A stretch of 64,000 nt of DNA from Bacteroidales bacterium (lineage in GTDB: Bacteria; Bacteroidota; Bacteroidia; Bacteroidales; UBA932): positions 1 to 64,000 of the forward strand of contig JAGAFU010000059.1 in NCBI GenBank assembly GCA_017627955.1, written 5' to 3'. How positions within the stretch are numbered: position 1 is the first letter of the stretch; each line of letters starts with the position of its first letter. Shown here one piece after another: positions 50,236-58,050 of this stretch. The position numbers and the translations under genes are program-made. The notes under the pieces are model-generated. The model worked only from the letters and a program-made list of their open reading frames with translations. It had not been told where the DNA came from and searched no databases.

Positions 50236-51585
50236 CACCTGGTCCTGGACTTGTCCTGTCAGGACATTGTGGACCGTGATGTTAAGCTTGCCACCCTCGA
50301 CTTTTCCTTCTATCACCGTGGGGAAATGTACCTCATCAAGTTTTGGCCCTCCTCCGACAAGTTGGGTCCAACTTCTGCCTGAGGTCGGATCATCCCGACG
50401 GTAAGTATGCTCGTGGGCAGTGATAATCAATTGGCAATGAGCTTTTTCCAAAAGCGGAGTCCAAAGCTCGGCACATGTGCGTTGCCAAATGGCGAAATCA
50501 TGGGTGTACTTTGGATCTTTGTCATCCGGAGCCACATCGCCAGGATTGGACGTCGGTCTGGAGTCAAATAACGGAATATGGCAGAAGGCGACAAGGTAAG
50601 GAGCCTTGGCTATTTCCTTCCGCTTCAGAGCGTCGCGAAGCCAGGCGACTTGCGCGCGGCGATAGGCGTCGCTGTTGAACAATCCGGCGAAGATCGGGTT
50701 GGTGTCCATCTTGTCCTCAGCGGTGTCAAGCCCGATCAGGGCTATATCTCCCATCCTGACGGCGAAATTCCTGCCGAGATCCCAGTCCCTCGGAGACCTT
50801 TCCTCGGGCTGGCGGTACATCCAGACCCTTTCCAGATGGCGATTGGCCATGCCTCTTGAGTCGTGGTTGCCCGGACTGAAAAGGTAAGGAATCTCTGAAG
50901 CGTAGTCCTTGGTTGAGATCTTTGGATCCAGGAATATCTCAATCTGGCTCTCAATGGTTTCCTGGGTGTTGGAAGCGTCACCGTTCCAAATCACACATGA
51001 AGGAGCAAGAGAGTTGACCTTGGCGATCGTCTTCTCAAGGCCGGGCCAATGTACGTGGGTGTCGTTGATCACACAGAAATGAGCCTTTGAATCTTTCCCG
51101 GCCGTCGTGAATGAATATGTCCTCGGATCTTCTTCATTGCCAAGAATCTTCATGTCGTAGCCACTGCCGTAATGGATCCTGTCAGCTCCGATCCTGTAGT
51201 AATACTTGGTGGAGGGTTTGAGGCCGGTCACCCTGATCTGGCTGACCTTGTCGCTGATCTCCGTCAGGCGGTAGCCACCGCACTTGATTTTCCTCGCGTC
51301 ACTCAGGTCAGGTTTTTCTCCGACAAGCACATAGCCGTTGGCCAGAGCCCCGACAGCGAAAGCCACACCGATTGAATCCTCAGCATAATTCTGCAGCATA
51401 GGAGCCGAAGTTATCAGCTTCCCGTCATCAGCAGCCATTTCACTGTCATGACTGGCCTGCGCGGTCTTCCCTTCCTCTGTCATACTGAGCGAAGCGAAGG
51501 ATCTATCCGCCGCCTTAAGCGCATTCCCCGCGCCGGCGGCCGCCACCAACATCGCCGAATCCTTTATGAACTCTCTTCTTTTCAT
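50212..51585 (-). CDS. Calcineurin-like metallophosphoesterase with Tat-type signal
   Basis: 457 residues. The start KRREFIKDSAMLVAAAGAG resembles a twin-arginine signal. Residues ~95-145 look like the Fn3-type N-terminal domain of purple acid phosphatases (LKPSTKYYYRIG). The catalytic domain has HFCVINDTHVHW, CVIWNGDASNTQE, YLFSPGNHDSRGMANRH, VAFCHIPLFDS and LIITAHEHTYRRD, the full set of metal-binding motifs. It is a periplasmic phosphomonoesterase or phosphodiesterase of unknown substrate. A dispersed repeat of family B lies in frame just after the signal peptide (RSFASLSMTEEG). Confidence 0.85.
   Translation of the reverse strand: MKRREFIKDSAMLVAAAGAGNALKAADRSFASLSMTEEGKTAQASHDSEMAADDGKLITSAPMLQNYAEDSIGVAFAVGALANGYVLVGEKPDLSDARKIKCGGYRLTEISDKVSQIRVTGLKPSTKYYYRIGADRIHYGSGYDMKILGNEEDPRTYSFTTAGKDSKAHFCVINDTHVHWPGLEKTIAKVNSLAPSCVIWNGDASNTQETIESQIEIFLDPKISTKDYASEIPYLFSPGNHDSRGMANRHLERVWMYRQPEERSPRDWDLGRNFAVRMGDIALIGLDTAEDKMDTNPIFAGLFNSDAYRRAQVAWLRDALKRKEIAKAPYLVAFCHIPLFDSRPTSNPGDVAPDDKDPKYTHDFAIWQRTCAELWTPLLEKAHCQLIITAHEHTYRRDDPTSGRSWTQLVGGGPKLDEVHFPTVIEGKVEGGKLNITVHNVLTGQVQDQVSFAPRKR
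51480..51504 (+). repeat. Dispersed repeat, family B copy 2, inside the phosphoesterase gene
   Basis: TCATACTGAGCGAAGCGAAG then GATCT, a close relative of the copies at 14141-14166 and 55404-55430. It is read in frame on the minus strand as part of DRSFASLSMTE after the signal peptide. Confidence 0.65.
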
Positions 51586-51609
51586 ATTGCCGTGTTTTAT
51601 AATTAATTA

Positions 51610-52110
51610 TTATTCAATACCTCGCATATAAGAACGGACTTTATTCCAGAGATCGTCACCTCGAAGATCCCTCTCCAGAATCGTCCCGTCCGGACCGACC
51701 AGGATGATGTAGGGGATGTAGTCGAAGCCATAGGCCTTGGAGACAGACTCGGGAACGTTCAGAATCTGTTTCCACGGGATTTTAAGCTCATTGACAGCTT
51801 CCAAGGTGTTCTCGGATTTGTCAAAGACAGGGGCGCCGACAATGTCAAACGGCTTGTCCTTAAACTGGTAATAAATGTCTTTAAGATGTGGGATCTCCTC
51901 CCTGCACGGGCCACACCAGGAGGCCCAGAAATCGACCAGGACATATTTCCCTTTACCCACGAAATCCGACAGCTTCAATGTTTTTCCGTCTGGTTGAACC
52001 GCCTCGAAATCAATGAATTTCTCGGATTTTTCTGTGGTTTTGGACTGCCCCGCGGCTGTCATGCAGCAAAGTGCCGCTATCAATGCGGTCAATATGTGTA
52101 TTCCTTTCAT
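51610..52110 (-). CDS. TlpA/ResA-like thioredoxin-fold protein
   Basis: 166 residues with a signal peptide (LTALIAALCCMTAAG). A thioredoxin fold of the AhpC/TSA-Redoxin type: KLSDFVGKGKYVLVDFWASWCGPCREEIPHLKDIY (active-site CGPC), WKQILNVPESVSKAYGFDYIPYIILVGPDG (cis-Pro region). Such proteins reduce disulfides in the periplasm. The N-terminal Cys pair near the signal (ALCC) could instead make it a lipoprotein. An inverted repeat lies immediately upstream of the start. Confidence 0.88.
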   Translation of the reverse strand: MKGIHILTALIAALCCMTAAGQSKTTEKSEKFIDFEAVQPDGKTLKLSDFVGKGKYVLVDFWASWCGPCREEIPHLKDIYYQFKDKPFDIVGAPVFDKSENTLEAVNELKIPWKQILNVPESVSKAYGFDYIPYIILVGPDGTILERDLRGDDLWNKVRSYMRGIE

Positions 52111-52111
52111 A

Positions 52112-52132
52112 TATTTCGCAATTTACGAAATA
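52112..52132. promoter_or_regulatory. Inverted repeat directly upstream of the thioredoxin-like gene
   Basis: TATTTCG (52112-52118) and CGAAATA (52126-52132) with a 7-nt centre, ending 1 nt before the ATG at 52110 on the minus strand. It could be an operator or an mRNA hairpin limiting translation. No regulator is identified. Confidence 0.4.
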
Positions 52133-52136
52133 ATAA

Positions 52137-54155
52137 TCAGAACTGGAAGTAGATGAAGGATTGCAGATCAGCGGTAATGAACTGACAGATGATGAAGATA
52201 GCGATCATGCAGGCAAAGACCATCAGCGCAAGAGGCATCTTGGCGAACCAGATACGGTACCTCCTCTTGAAGTTCTCCGGAAGCCAGTGAATCAGCATTC
52301 CTATCACAAACACCAGGATGATGCTCCTGTGCTGCCATGCCATCTGCGGCACCAGGGACCAGTCCCACTGCCCTCCGATCTGGTTAACCATGTTCTTGGC
52401 CGTACTCCAGGCCTTCTCATTCGCCTCCGCTGGATCAAGATTGGATCCGCTGCGGAAGAAAAGCCTGGTGAAAGTGATGAATATGAAGGTCATCAGCACG
52501 GCCCACGCGTCGCTGATCCAACTGACGGCCTTCCCCTTCCTGACCTTATGGAAAAGCATCCCGACGAAGGCGCCAAGGAGAATGATCACGGTCCACCAGA
52601 AGAACATATTGAACACCGGAGCTCCGAAATAATACTTCAAAGCCCCAAAAGCGGCGACGGTGGATCCGATCACAAGCACTTTGAAATAAGCGTTGCAGCT
52701 CGCCCAGAAACGGTAGATGAGCATTCCGAGGCCGTTGAGGCCGCCCCAGATCATGAAATTCCAGCTGGCTCCGTGCCAGAGTCCTCCAAGAAGCATGGTG
52801 TCCATCCTGTTGATGTCCGAGATGAGCTCCTTGCGCCAGGATTTCTTGAAAGCTATCAGTAAAGCCACTATGACCGTAAGAACCAGGACACTCCCGAAGA
52901 CCCACCAGCTTCCGGCCAGGGCGGAAGCCAGGAAAGCTATTCCAAGGATGATCGCATAAGAGCCGAAAGTGCCGTTGCGGTTGCCTCCAAGCGGGATGTA
53001 GAGATAGTCCTGCAGCCACTTGGATAGGGATATGTGCCACCTCTTCCAGAACTCTCCCGCGTTTCTGGCCTTGTAGGGAGAGTTGAAGTTCTTCGGAAGA
53101 TAGAAGCCCATCAGCATCGCCACACCTGTAGCGATGTCAGTGTAACCGGAGAAGTCCGCATAGACTTGCAAGGAATATCCGAACAGGGCGGTGAGGTTCT
53201 CGAAACCGGTGTAAAGAAGCGGGTTCTCGAAGACGCGGTCGCAGAAGTTAACTGCAAGGTAGTCGCTCAGGATCAGCTTCTTGGCAAGTCCGTTAAGGAT
53301 CCAGAACACAGCAAAACCGAACTGGGTGCGGCCAAGGAAGAAGGGCTTGTGGAGCTGGGGGATGAATTCCTTAGCCCTGACGATCGGTCCGGCGACAAGT
53401 TGGGGGAAGAAACTCAGGTAGAAGCCGAAGTCCAGGAAGTTCCGCACGGGCTCGATGCCGCCTTTGTATTTATTCGGCCCTTCGGCTCCGCTCAGGGACC
53501 GGGATGGTGCACTCTCGGACTTGTCATCAGCGGCAGAGGACTGCCGGCGAGCATTTTCCCGGATAGGGCGCGAAGCGCAGCGAGACGGCGGTAGCTCTGC
53601 CGCTGATGCTACTCCTCTGGAGACATCTACGACATAGCTGATGGCCTGGAAGATGAAGAAGGAGATACCGACCGGAAGAAATATCGAATCGACGCTGAAA
53701 GCTCCGGAACCGACCACAGAGTTGCCCCATGAAGCGATCCAATCCTTCACGACGAACGAAGTGCCGAACAAATTATTCAGAACATCTGTGATGAAATAGG
53801 CGTACTTGTAATAGCACAGGAGCGACAGGTCGACGACTATACTCGTGACCACCACGAAATTCCTCCAGAACTTTCGCTTGCAATGAGGTAAAACCAAGCC
53901 AGCCAGATAGTTATAGACTATTACAAAGCCAAGGAGCATCAAGAACAACCCGCTGGTCTTGTAGTAGAAGAAAAGGCTCACGAAGAACAGGAAGGCGTTC
54001 CGCAGCAGGGTTTTGTTCTTGAACACGCAAAGGAACGCGAGCACAATGGCGAAGAACGCCCAGAAATAGAACTGGGTGAACAGCAGCGGATGGGCCTGGT
54101 CAAAAGCGAACAGGTCCTTCAGAAACTGCAGCGACACTTCTTTCAAACCGGCCAT
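52137..54155 (-). CDS. MBOAT-family O-acyltransferase
   Basis: 672 residues, about a dozen membrane helices. MBOAT landmarks: PVGISFFIFQAISYVVDVSRG, FLDFGFYLSFFPQLVAGPIVRAKEFIPQL, YADFSGYTDIATGVAMLMGF, FWKRWHISLSKWLQDYLYIPLGGNRNG, and LLGGLWHGASWNFMIWGGLNGL with the catalytic His. The protein moves acyl groups across the membrane for O-acylation of a surface polymer, as AlgI, DltB or PatA do. It is followed by two SGNH-like partner genes in the same operon orientation. Between the YVVDVSRG helix and the FLDF segment there is a ~45-residue insertion (about 182-228) derived from dispersed DNA repeats. Confidence 0.92.
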   Translation of the reverse strand: MAGLKEVSLQFLKDLFAFDQAHPLLFTQFYFWAFFAIVLAFLCVFKNKTLLRNAFLFFVSLFFYYKTSGLFLMLLGFVIVYNYLAGLVLPHCKRKFWRNFVVVTSIVVDLSLLCYYKYAYFITDVLNNLFGTSFVVKDWIASWGNSVVGSGAFSVDSIFLPVGISFFIFQAISYVVDVSRGVASAAELPPSRCASRPIRENARRQSSAADDKSESAPSRSLSGAEGPNKYKGGIEPVRNFLDFGFYLSFFPQLVAGPIVRAKEFIPQLHKPFFLGRTQFGFAVFWILNGLAKKLILSDYLAVNFCDRVFENPLLYTGFENLTALFGYSLQVYADFSGYTDIATGVAMLMGFYLPKNFNSPYKARNAGEFWKRWHISLSKWLQDYLYIPLGGNRNGTFGSYAIILGIAFLASALAGSWWVFGSVLVLTVIVALLIAFKKSWRKELISDINRMDTMLLGGLWHGASWNFMIWGGLNGLGMLIYRFWASCNAYFKVLVIGSTVAAFGALKYYFGAPVFNMFFWWTVIILLGAFVGMLFHKVRKGKAVSWISDAWAVLMTFIFITFTRLFFRSGSNLDPAEANEKAWSTAKNMVNQIGGQWDWSLVPQMAWQHRSIILVFVIGMLIHWLPENFKRRYRIWFAKMPLALMVFACMIAIFIICQFITADLQSFIYFQF
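53475..53502 (-). repeat. Dispersed repeat family A copy inside the MBOAT gene
   Basis: Identical over 28 bp to 14819-14846 and in the same orientation, read as RSLSGAEGP in the protein. It is one of two repeats forming the MBOAT loop insertion. Confidence 0.85.
53525..53608. repeat. Hairpin (REP/MITE-like) element inside the MBOAT gene
   Basis: Perfect 14-bp terminal arms CATCAGCGGCAGAG (53525-53538) and CTCTGCCGCTGATG (53595-53608), with partial further pairing inward. The 84-bp length is a multiple of three, so the MBOAT frame is preserved. It codes for a polar stretch with no counterpart in usual family members. Confidence 0.65.
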
Positions 54156-55399
54156 GTCTTTCTCCTTAAATGCTCTATATATTTAGCCATGAAGGCATTG
54201 TACAGCAAGTCACCGATGATGGTGTAACCCTCATCAGTGAAATGGATCTTATCCCTCTTGGCAAGCCCTGCCTCCTCCCATTTCTTCATCGACTCCAGCC
54301 CGCCCATGATGTCAAACAAATCCCAATATCCACCACCACAATCCTGACAAAGCCGGAAAAAGGCTTCCTGCGCCTCCAATCCATTGCGGTTGACAGCATA
54401 CACCCTGCGGCGCACCCGCTTGTAGCTGTCGTTATTCGTCACAAACAGAAGGGCGCAATCGGGATTGACAGCCCGGACCCTGGCGATCAGACGCTTATAA
54501 CATGCGATAAAATCGTCTTGAGTGAAATTCTTCCCGGAAGCGTCATTGATCCCGATCGCGAAAATCACAAGGTCAGGATTGACCATCCCCAGGTCCCTTT
54601 CAAGGTCCTCGCACCTTAGGAACGACGGCACAGCGGCACCGTTAACTCCGATCCCCGTGACCGAAATCCCAGGAGATGGATTGTCCAGATATATTCCAGT
54701 CAAAGTCAGGTCTCCACCTTTCCCGGCCACCGCGATCTTGACAGAATCCAGTGGTTCAGGCAAAAGGTAAGACCAGCAAGAGTTCTCTTCGACCCGGACT
54801 CCCTGAAGAGTGTCCCCGGACTCCAGGACAACGACAGGAAACCTCTCTCCATCAGTGGCATAGCCAAGAATATTCAAACGATCGAAAGTGAAATCAGGAT
54901 CAGAGGAAGTAGCGTTTCTGGCCTTCAGGACAATTTTCACGGAAGCCGTTGAGTCAGATGTGGTTACAGCCATTCCGGTAAGGCCGAGCCTCCGTGGAAG
55001 ATCTCTTTTGACATTTTTCGTGGCCTCCCACTCTCCCTCGTAGCGGGAGCGGTAACTGCTCGGAGTGTTGGTCTTGGCCGCGGTGAAAGGAAACACCATT
55101 CCCCTTCCGCCTTCTATCCCTTTCCCAAGGGCAAGCAGGTCGTTGCGGAAACGCCTCGTCAGAGTGCCGGCCTGCACGTGCGAACCTCCTATATGCATGA
55201 TTCTGAAGTTGCCTTCTCCGCCCAGAAGGGCAGCGTCCATCTTCGCGAAAGCTTTCTCGAAGGCCGAGCTGTCACCGAGGAAGATGATCTTGTTCTTGTC
55301 GAAATGAGCGAACTCCAATTCGGGAATATCCTTGCGTACAGTCTGTCCGGAAAGGACCGACGGAATCGCCAGCAAAGCCAGAACCAGTATTTTCGTCAT
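54143..55399 (-). CDS. SGNH/GDSL-like protein, MBOAT partner 1
   Basis: 418 residues from MTKILVLALLAIPSVLSG, a signal peptide; an ATG at 55408 lies in a dispersed repeat and overlaps the preceding stop. SGNH blocks are present: KIIFLGDSSAFEKAF, FRIMHIGGSHVQAGTL, LVIFAIGINDAS and KIHFTDEGYTIIGDLLYNAF (catalytic Asp-x-x-His region). The protein probably acts in the periplasm as the acyl transferase or esterase paired with the MBOAT protein. The stop codon overlaps the MBOAT start by 13 nt. Confidence 0.8.
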   Translation of the reverse strand: MTKILVLALLAIPSVLSGQTVRKDIPELEFAHFDKNKIIFLGDSSAFEKAFAKMDAALLGGEGNFRIMHIGGSHVQAGTLTRRFRNDLLALGKGIEGGRGMVFPFTAAKTNTPSSYRSRYEGEWEATKNVKRDLPRRLGLTGMAVTTSDSTASVKIVLKARNATSSDPDFTFDRLNILGYATDGERFPVVVLESGDTLQGVRVEENSCWSYLLPEPLDSVKIAVAGKGGDLTLTGIYLDNPSPGISVTGIGVNGAAVPSFLRCEDLERDLGMVNPDLVIFAIGINDASGKNFTQDDFIACYKRLIARVRAVNPDCALLFVTNNDSYKRVRRRVYAVNRNGLEAQEAFFRLCQDCGGGYWDLFDIMGGLESMKKWEEAGLAKRDKIHFTDEGYTIIGDLLYNAFMAKYIEHLRRKTWPV

Positions 55400-55403
55400 C
55401 CTT

Positions 55404-55430
55404 GTCATTCTGAGCGAAGCGAAGAATCCG
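55404..55430 (+). repeat. Dispersed repeat, family B copy 3, at the junction of the two SGNH genes
   Basis: TGTCATTCTGAGCGAAGCGA then AGAATCC. On the minus strand it codes for the last residues of the upstream SGNH protein (SSLRSE) and holds an ATGA stop-start overlap. Confidence 0.75.
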
Positions 55431-56895
55431 CCTGAAGATCAGGCAATGAGTCAAGATACTCTCTGACAGCTGTTTCCGACAGAGTCAACCGCAAGCGGCG
55501 GAAATCGTCGTAAAGGAGCAGGGACTTGCCAAGGGCCGTACCGACTTCCTCCGCGCCCTTGGTTGTGAAATGGATATAATCCGGACCGGCCAGCGGTGGA
55601 TTATGTTTGACCCACTCTTTCATAGAACCGACTCCTCCCATCATGTTGAAAGTGTCCCAATATGCTATTCCGTTGTTGAGGCAGTGGACCTTGAGCGAGT
55701 CGTTCAAGTCCGGGAGCAGGGGCCATGTCACAAGGCTTCCGTTGACGCTCTTGCTCATGTCGGCCGGGCCGACAAAAAGCAGCTTTGCCCAAGGAGCGAC
55801 ACCTTTGAAATATTCAAACTGCTTCTCCAACTTATTCATGTAAAGGGATATAGCCTTCCTTGATCCGATTCCAGGCATGGCGTTGCCTCCGAACTGGAGA
55901 ATTATGAGGCGGGTGTCCGTGTTCTCGTAGGCGGCTCTCAACGAAGTGGAATCTATTCCTGAAAGGATGGTTCCGGAACAGCCGCGCATGGCAACATTGT
56001 CAACAGTCACTCCGGGGCCGCCATCAAGCATTATCCCGTAGATCTCAGCGGTGCCATTCAAGGTCAGCGATCCACCCCGGACCTCAGATGGGAGATCCCA
56101 AGTCACCACCGAGACTCCGTTCACTGAAGAATCTACTGTGGCCGTCAACAAGGAAAGAGTGTCGCACTTCAGGCTCATCTTCAACCCGGGACCGCTATGA
56201 CCGAACAGAACGCCGACCCTTTTTATGGATTTGACTCTCTCCCGCGCGTAACGGTTCTCGGCCCGGCGGAAATTGAACCTGGCCTGTCCGGTCAGCGTGG
56301 CGTAGCGGGTCAAGGGACCGTAACGATGGGTAGAGGACCACCTTGAAAGGGTGTCGGAGACTAATGAATACCTGGTCAAGCTTCCGGTTGTGTTCTGGCT
56401 GACCGAGACCGAAGACATCGGTTTCAGGATAGGGACCATCCCGGGGCCGGAACCGCCGAAACGGTCTTGCAGCATCTGTCGGAGCATCGACGAGATGCGG
56501 TCCATCTCCAACTGGGAGTCCCCGTAATGGACTATTCTCGCAAGTTGCCCGGAGACGGCCGCCGTGTCAAGTCCCTCGAAAAATGAGTCGAAGAAGGTGT
56601 AGTCATCTCCCGGAAGATGGATCCGGTTGGGATTGGAAGTAATATATTCCTTATAGAAAGCGAGAGTGTCTCCATGCTCCCGGACCATCTCGTAACTCTT
56701 CTGGACAGCCAGCAGGACCGAGTCCACATCGACTTCTGAGCCTCTGTTCTCAAGGTCTTGGATGGCAGACTCATAGGAAGGGAACCTCAATTTCACTCCC
56801 GCCACCTCAACCCCTTCCGAGGGGAAGAAAAACCAACAGGAGAACATCAACGCGAACAGCGCCAAAAAGAATAAAACTATCTTGTGAGGCTTCAT
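55405..56895 (-). CDS. SGNH/GDSL-like protein, MBOAT partner 2
   Basis: 496 residues. An N-terminal membrane helix (IVLFFLALFALMFSCWFFF) is followed by a long region and then SGNH-like blocks: RIVHYGDSQLEMDRISSML, LIILQFGGNAMPG, KLLFVGPADMS and DYIHFTTKGAEEVGTALGKSLL. Similar large proteins occur with MBOAT acyltransferases in alginate- or cellulose-acetylation systems. The three genes are transcribed in the order 55405-56895, 54143-55399, 52137-54155. The last residues are encoded by a dispersed repeat. Confidence 0.8.
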   Translation of the reverse strand: MKPHKIVLFFLALFALMFSCWFFFPSEGVEVAGVKLRFPSYESAIQDLENRGSEVDVDSVLLAVQKSYEMVREHGDTLAFYKEYITSNPNRIHLPGDDYTFFDSFFEGLDTAAVSGQLARIVHYGDSQLEMDRISSMLRQMLQDRFGGSGPGMVPILKPMSSVSVSQNTTGSLTRYSLVSDTLSRWSSTHRYGPLTRYATLTGQARFNFRRAENRYARERVKSIKRVGVLFGHSGPGLKMSLKCDTLSLLTATVDSSVNGVSVVTWDLPSEVRGGSLTLNGTAEIYGIMLDGGPGVTVDNVAMRGCSGTILSGIDSTSLRAAYENTDTRLIILQFGGNAMPGIGSRKAISLYMNKLEKQFEYFKGVAPWAKLLFVGPADMSKSVNGSLVTWPLLPDLNDSLKVHCLNNGIAYWDTFNMMGGVGSMKEWVKHNPPLAGPDYIHFTTKGAEEVGTALGKSLLLYDDFRRLRLTLSETAVREYLDSLPDLQADSSLRSE

Positions 56896-56914
56896 CCTTA
56901 TCCAAAAACGGCGT

Positions 56915-56922
56915 CAAAGTTA
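56915..56922 (-). promoter_or_regulatory. Promoter -7 box of the SGNH-MBOAT operon
   Basis: TAACTTTG on the minus strand, 19 nt before the ATG at 56895, matching TAnnTTTG. Confidence 0.55.
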
Positions 56923-56990
56923 CAAATTAATTATCTTATGCTTAACAATTAGGCTTTTATTTGTATATTGGTAAACAAAATCAAACAGTT

Positions 56991-57611
56991 ATGAGCCCAA
57001 ACGACTATTCTGGCAGCAGGGTGTCCCTATGCGAGGACGGTAAATACCGCTGGACCTACCCGCTGGACATGCTGAAGAACCCGAGCATCCTTTTCGTCCT
57101 CCTGAAGATTTTTGGAATCCTGCTGAGCATTCCTCTGCTTATCGCGCTCATCTCAGCCGCCGCCAACAATGACTGGCAGAAAATCTGGGACGGCTTCATT
57201 AAAATCTGGCTCATCGTCATGGTTGTGTTTTTCGTGATCATCTTGATCTCTTACCTGATCGTGGTCTGGATGAACGGAGGCAAATATGTCGTGAATTTCA
57301 CCATGGACGAGAAACGTCTCATCCACGAGCAGGTCCCTGTCCAGTACGAACGCGCGCGTAAAGTCGGGCTTCTCGCGGCCCTGGTGGGAATATTCGCTAA
57401 ACGTCCTGCCGCGGCCGGCGCCGGGGCTCTGGCCGCCTCCCGCGACACTTCAGTCTCGGTATTCGACAAAGTCCGGCGCGTCAAACCACGCCGCGGACAA
57501 AACCTCATAAAGGTCAACCAGAGCCTGGAACGGAACCAGGTCTATGTCCCCGACGAGGATTTCGACTTCGTCCTCGATTTCATCCGCAAACACTGCCCTA
57601 ACGCTAAATAA
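56991..57611 (+). CDS. Hypothetical two-helix membrane protein
   Basis: 206 residues from MSPNDYSGSRVSLCEDGKYRW; an in-frame ATG at 56961 lies in the promoter-like AT-rich gap and is rejected. Two membrane segments (ILFVLLKIFGILLSIPLLIALISA and IWLIVMVVFFVIILISYLIVVWM) follow a short beta-like start. The C-terminal half resembles a PH-like cytoplasmic domain (KYVVNFTMDEKRLIHEQVPVQ ... KVRRVKPRRGQNLIKVNQ). Function unknown. It is the first gene of a three-gene operon. Confidence 0.65.
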   Translation: MSPNDYSGSRVSLCEDGKYRWTYPLDMLKNPSILFVLLKIFGILLSIPLLIALISAAANNDWQKIWDGFIKIWLIVMVVFFVIILISYLIVVWMNGGKYVVNFTMDEKRLIHEQVPVQYERARKVGLLAALVGIFAKRPAAAGAGALAASRDTSVSVFDKVRRVKPRRGQNLIKVNQSLERNQVYVPDEDFDFVLDFIRKHCPNAK

Positions 57612-57621
57612 TTCTATACCA

Positions 57622-58038
57622 ATGGCATACTGCACCCATTGCGGCGCCTCCTTGCCTGACGGCGCCCGGTTCTGTCCTGTCTGCGGCAAGGCCGTAGCGA
57701 CCGTCACAGCAAGGACCTCGGCTGATGGCCGGGGCATCATCATCGACGCCCCCAAAGGCTCTACAGTAAGCATCTCCGAAGTCCCGGAGAAGACTTCAAC
57801 ATTCGACGCCCCGGACCTTAAGGGAGAATTCACATTGAGCGAATGGGACGAACCCGTAGCCAATCCCAAACAAACATCACAGCCAGCGGCCATTCCCGCA
57901 AAGCAGCCATCGGGCAAGAAAGGGAAAAAGAAAAGATCCCTCTTCGCGCGCGTTATCCGCTTCATTTTCGGGATGATCATAACCGTAATCATCCTGCTGT
58001 TCCTGTACTGGTTCTATCAAGGTTACACCTCAGTTTAA
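57622..58038 (+). CDS. Zinc-ribbon protein with C-terminal membrane anchor
   Basis: 138 residues. An N-terminal zinc ribbon YCTHCGASLPDGARFCPVCGKA holds two CxxC pairs. A polar linker rich in Pro, Lys and Gln follows, then a single C-terminal membrane helix (FIFGMIITVIILLFLYWFY), giving a tail-anchored layout. It starts 10 nt after the previous gene and ends 12 nt before the giant protein gene. Zinc-ribbon/TM proteins often act as scaffolds; no specific role is known here. Confidence 0.75.
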   Translation: MAYCTHCGASLPDGARFCPVCGKAVATVTARTSADGRGIIIDAPKGSTVSISEVPEKTSTFDAPDLKGEFTLSEWDEPVANPKQTSQPAAIPAKQPSGKKGKKKRSLFARVIRFIFGMIITVIILLFLYWFYQGYTSV

Positions 58039-58050
58039 TCCACGACCGCC

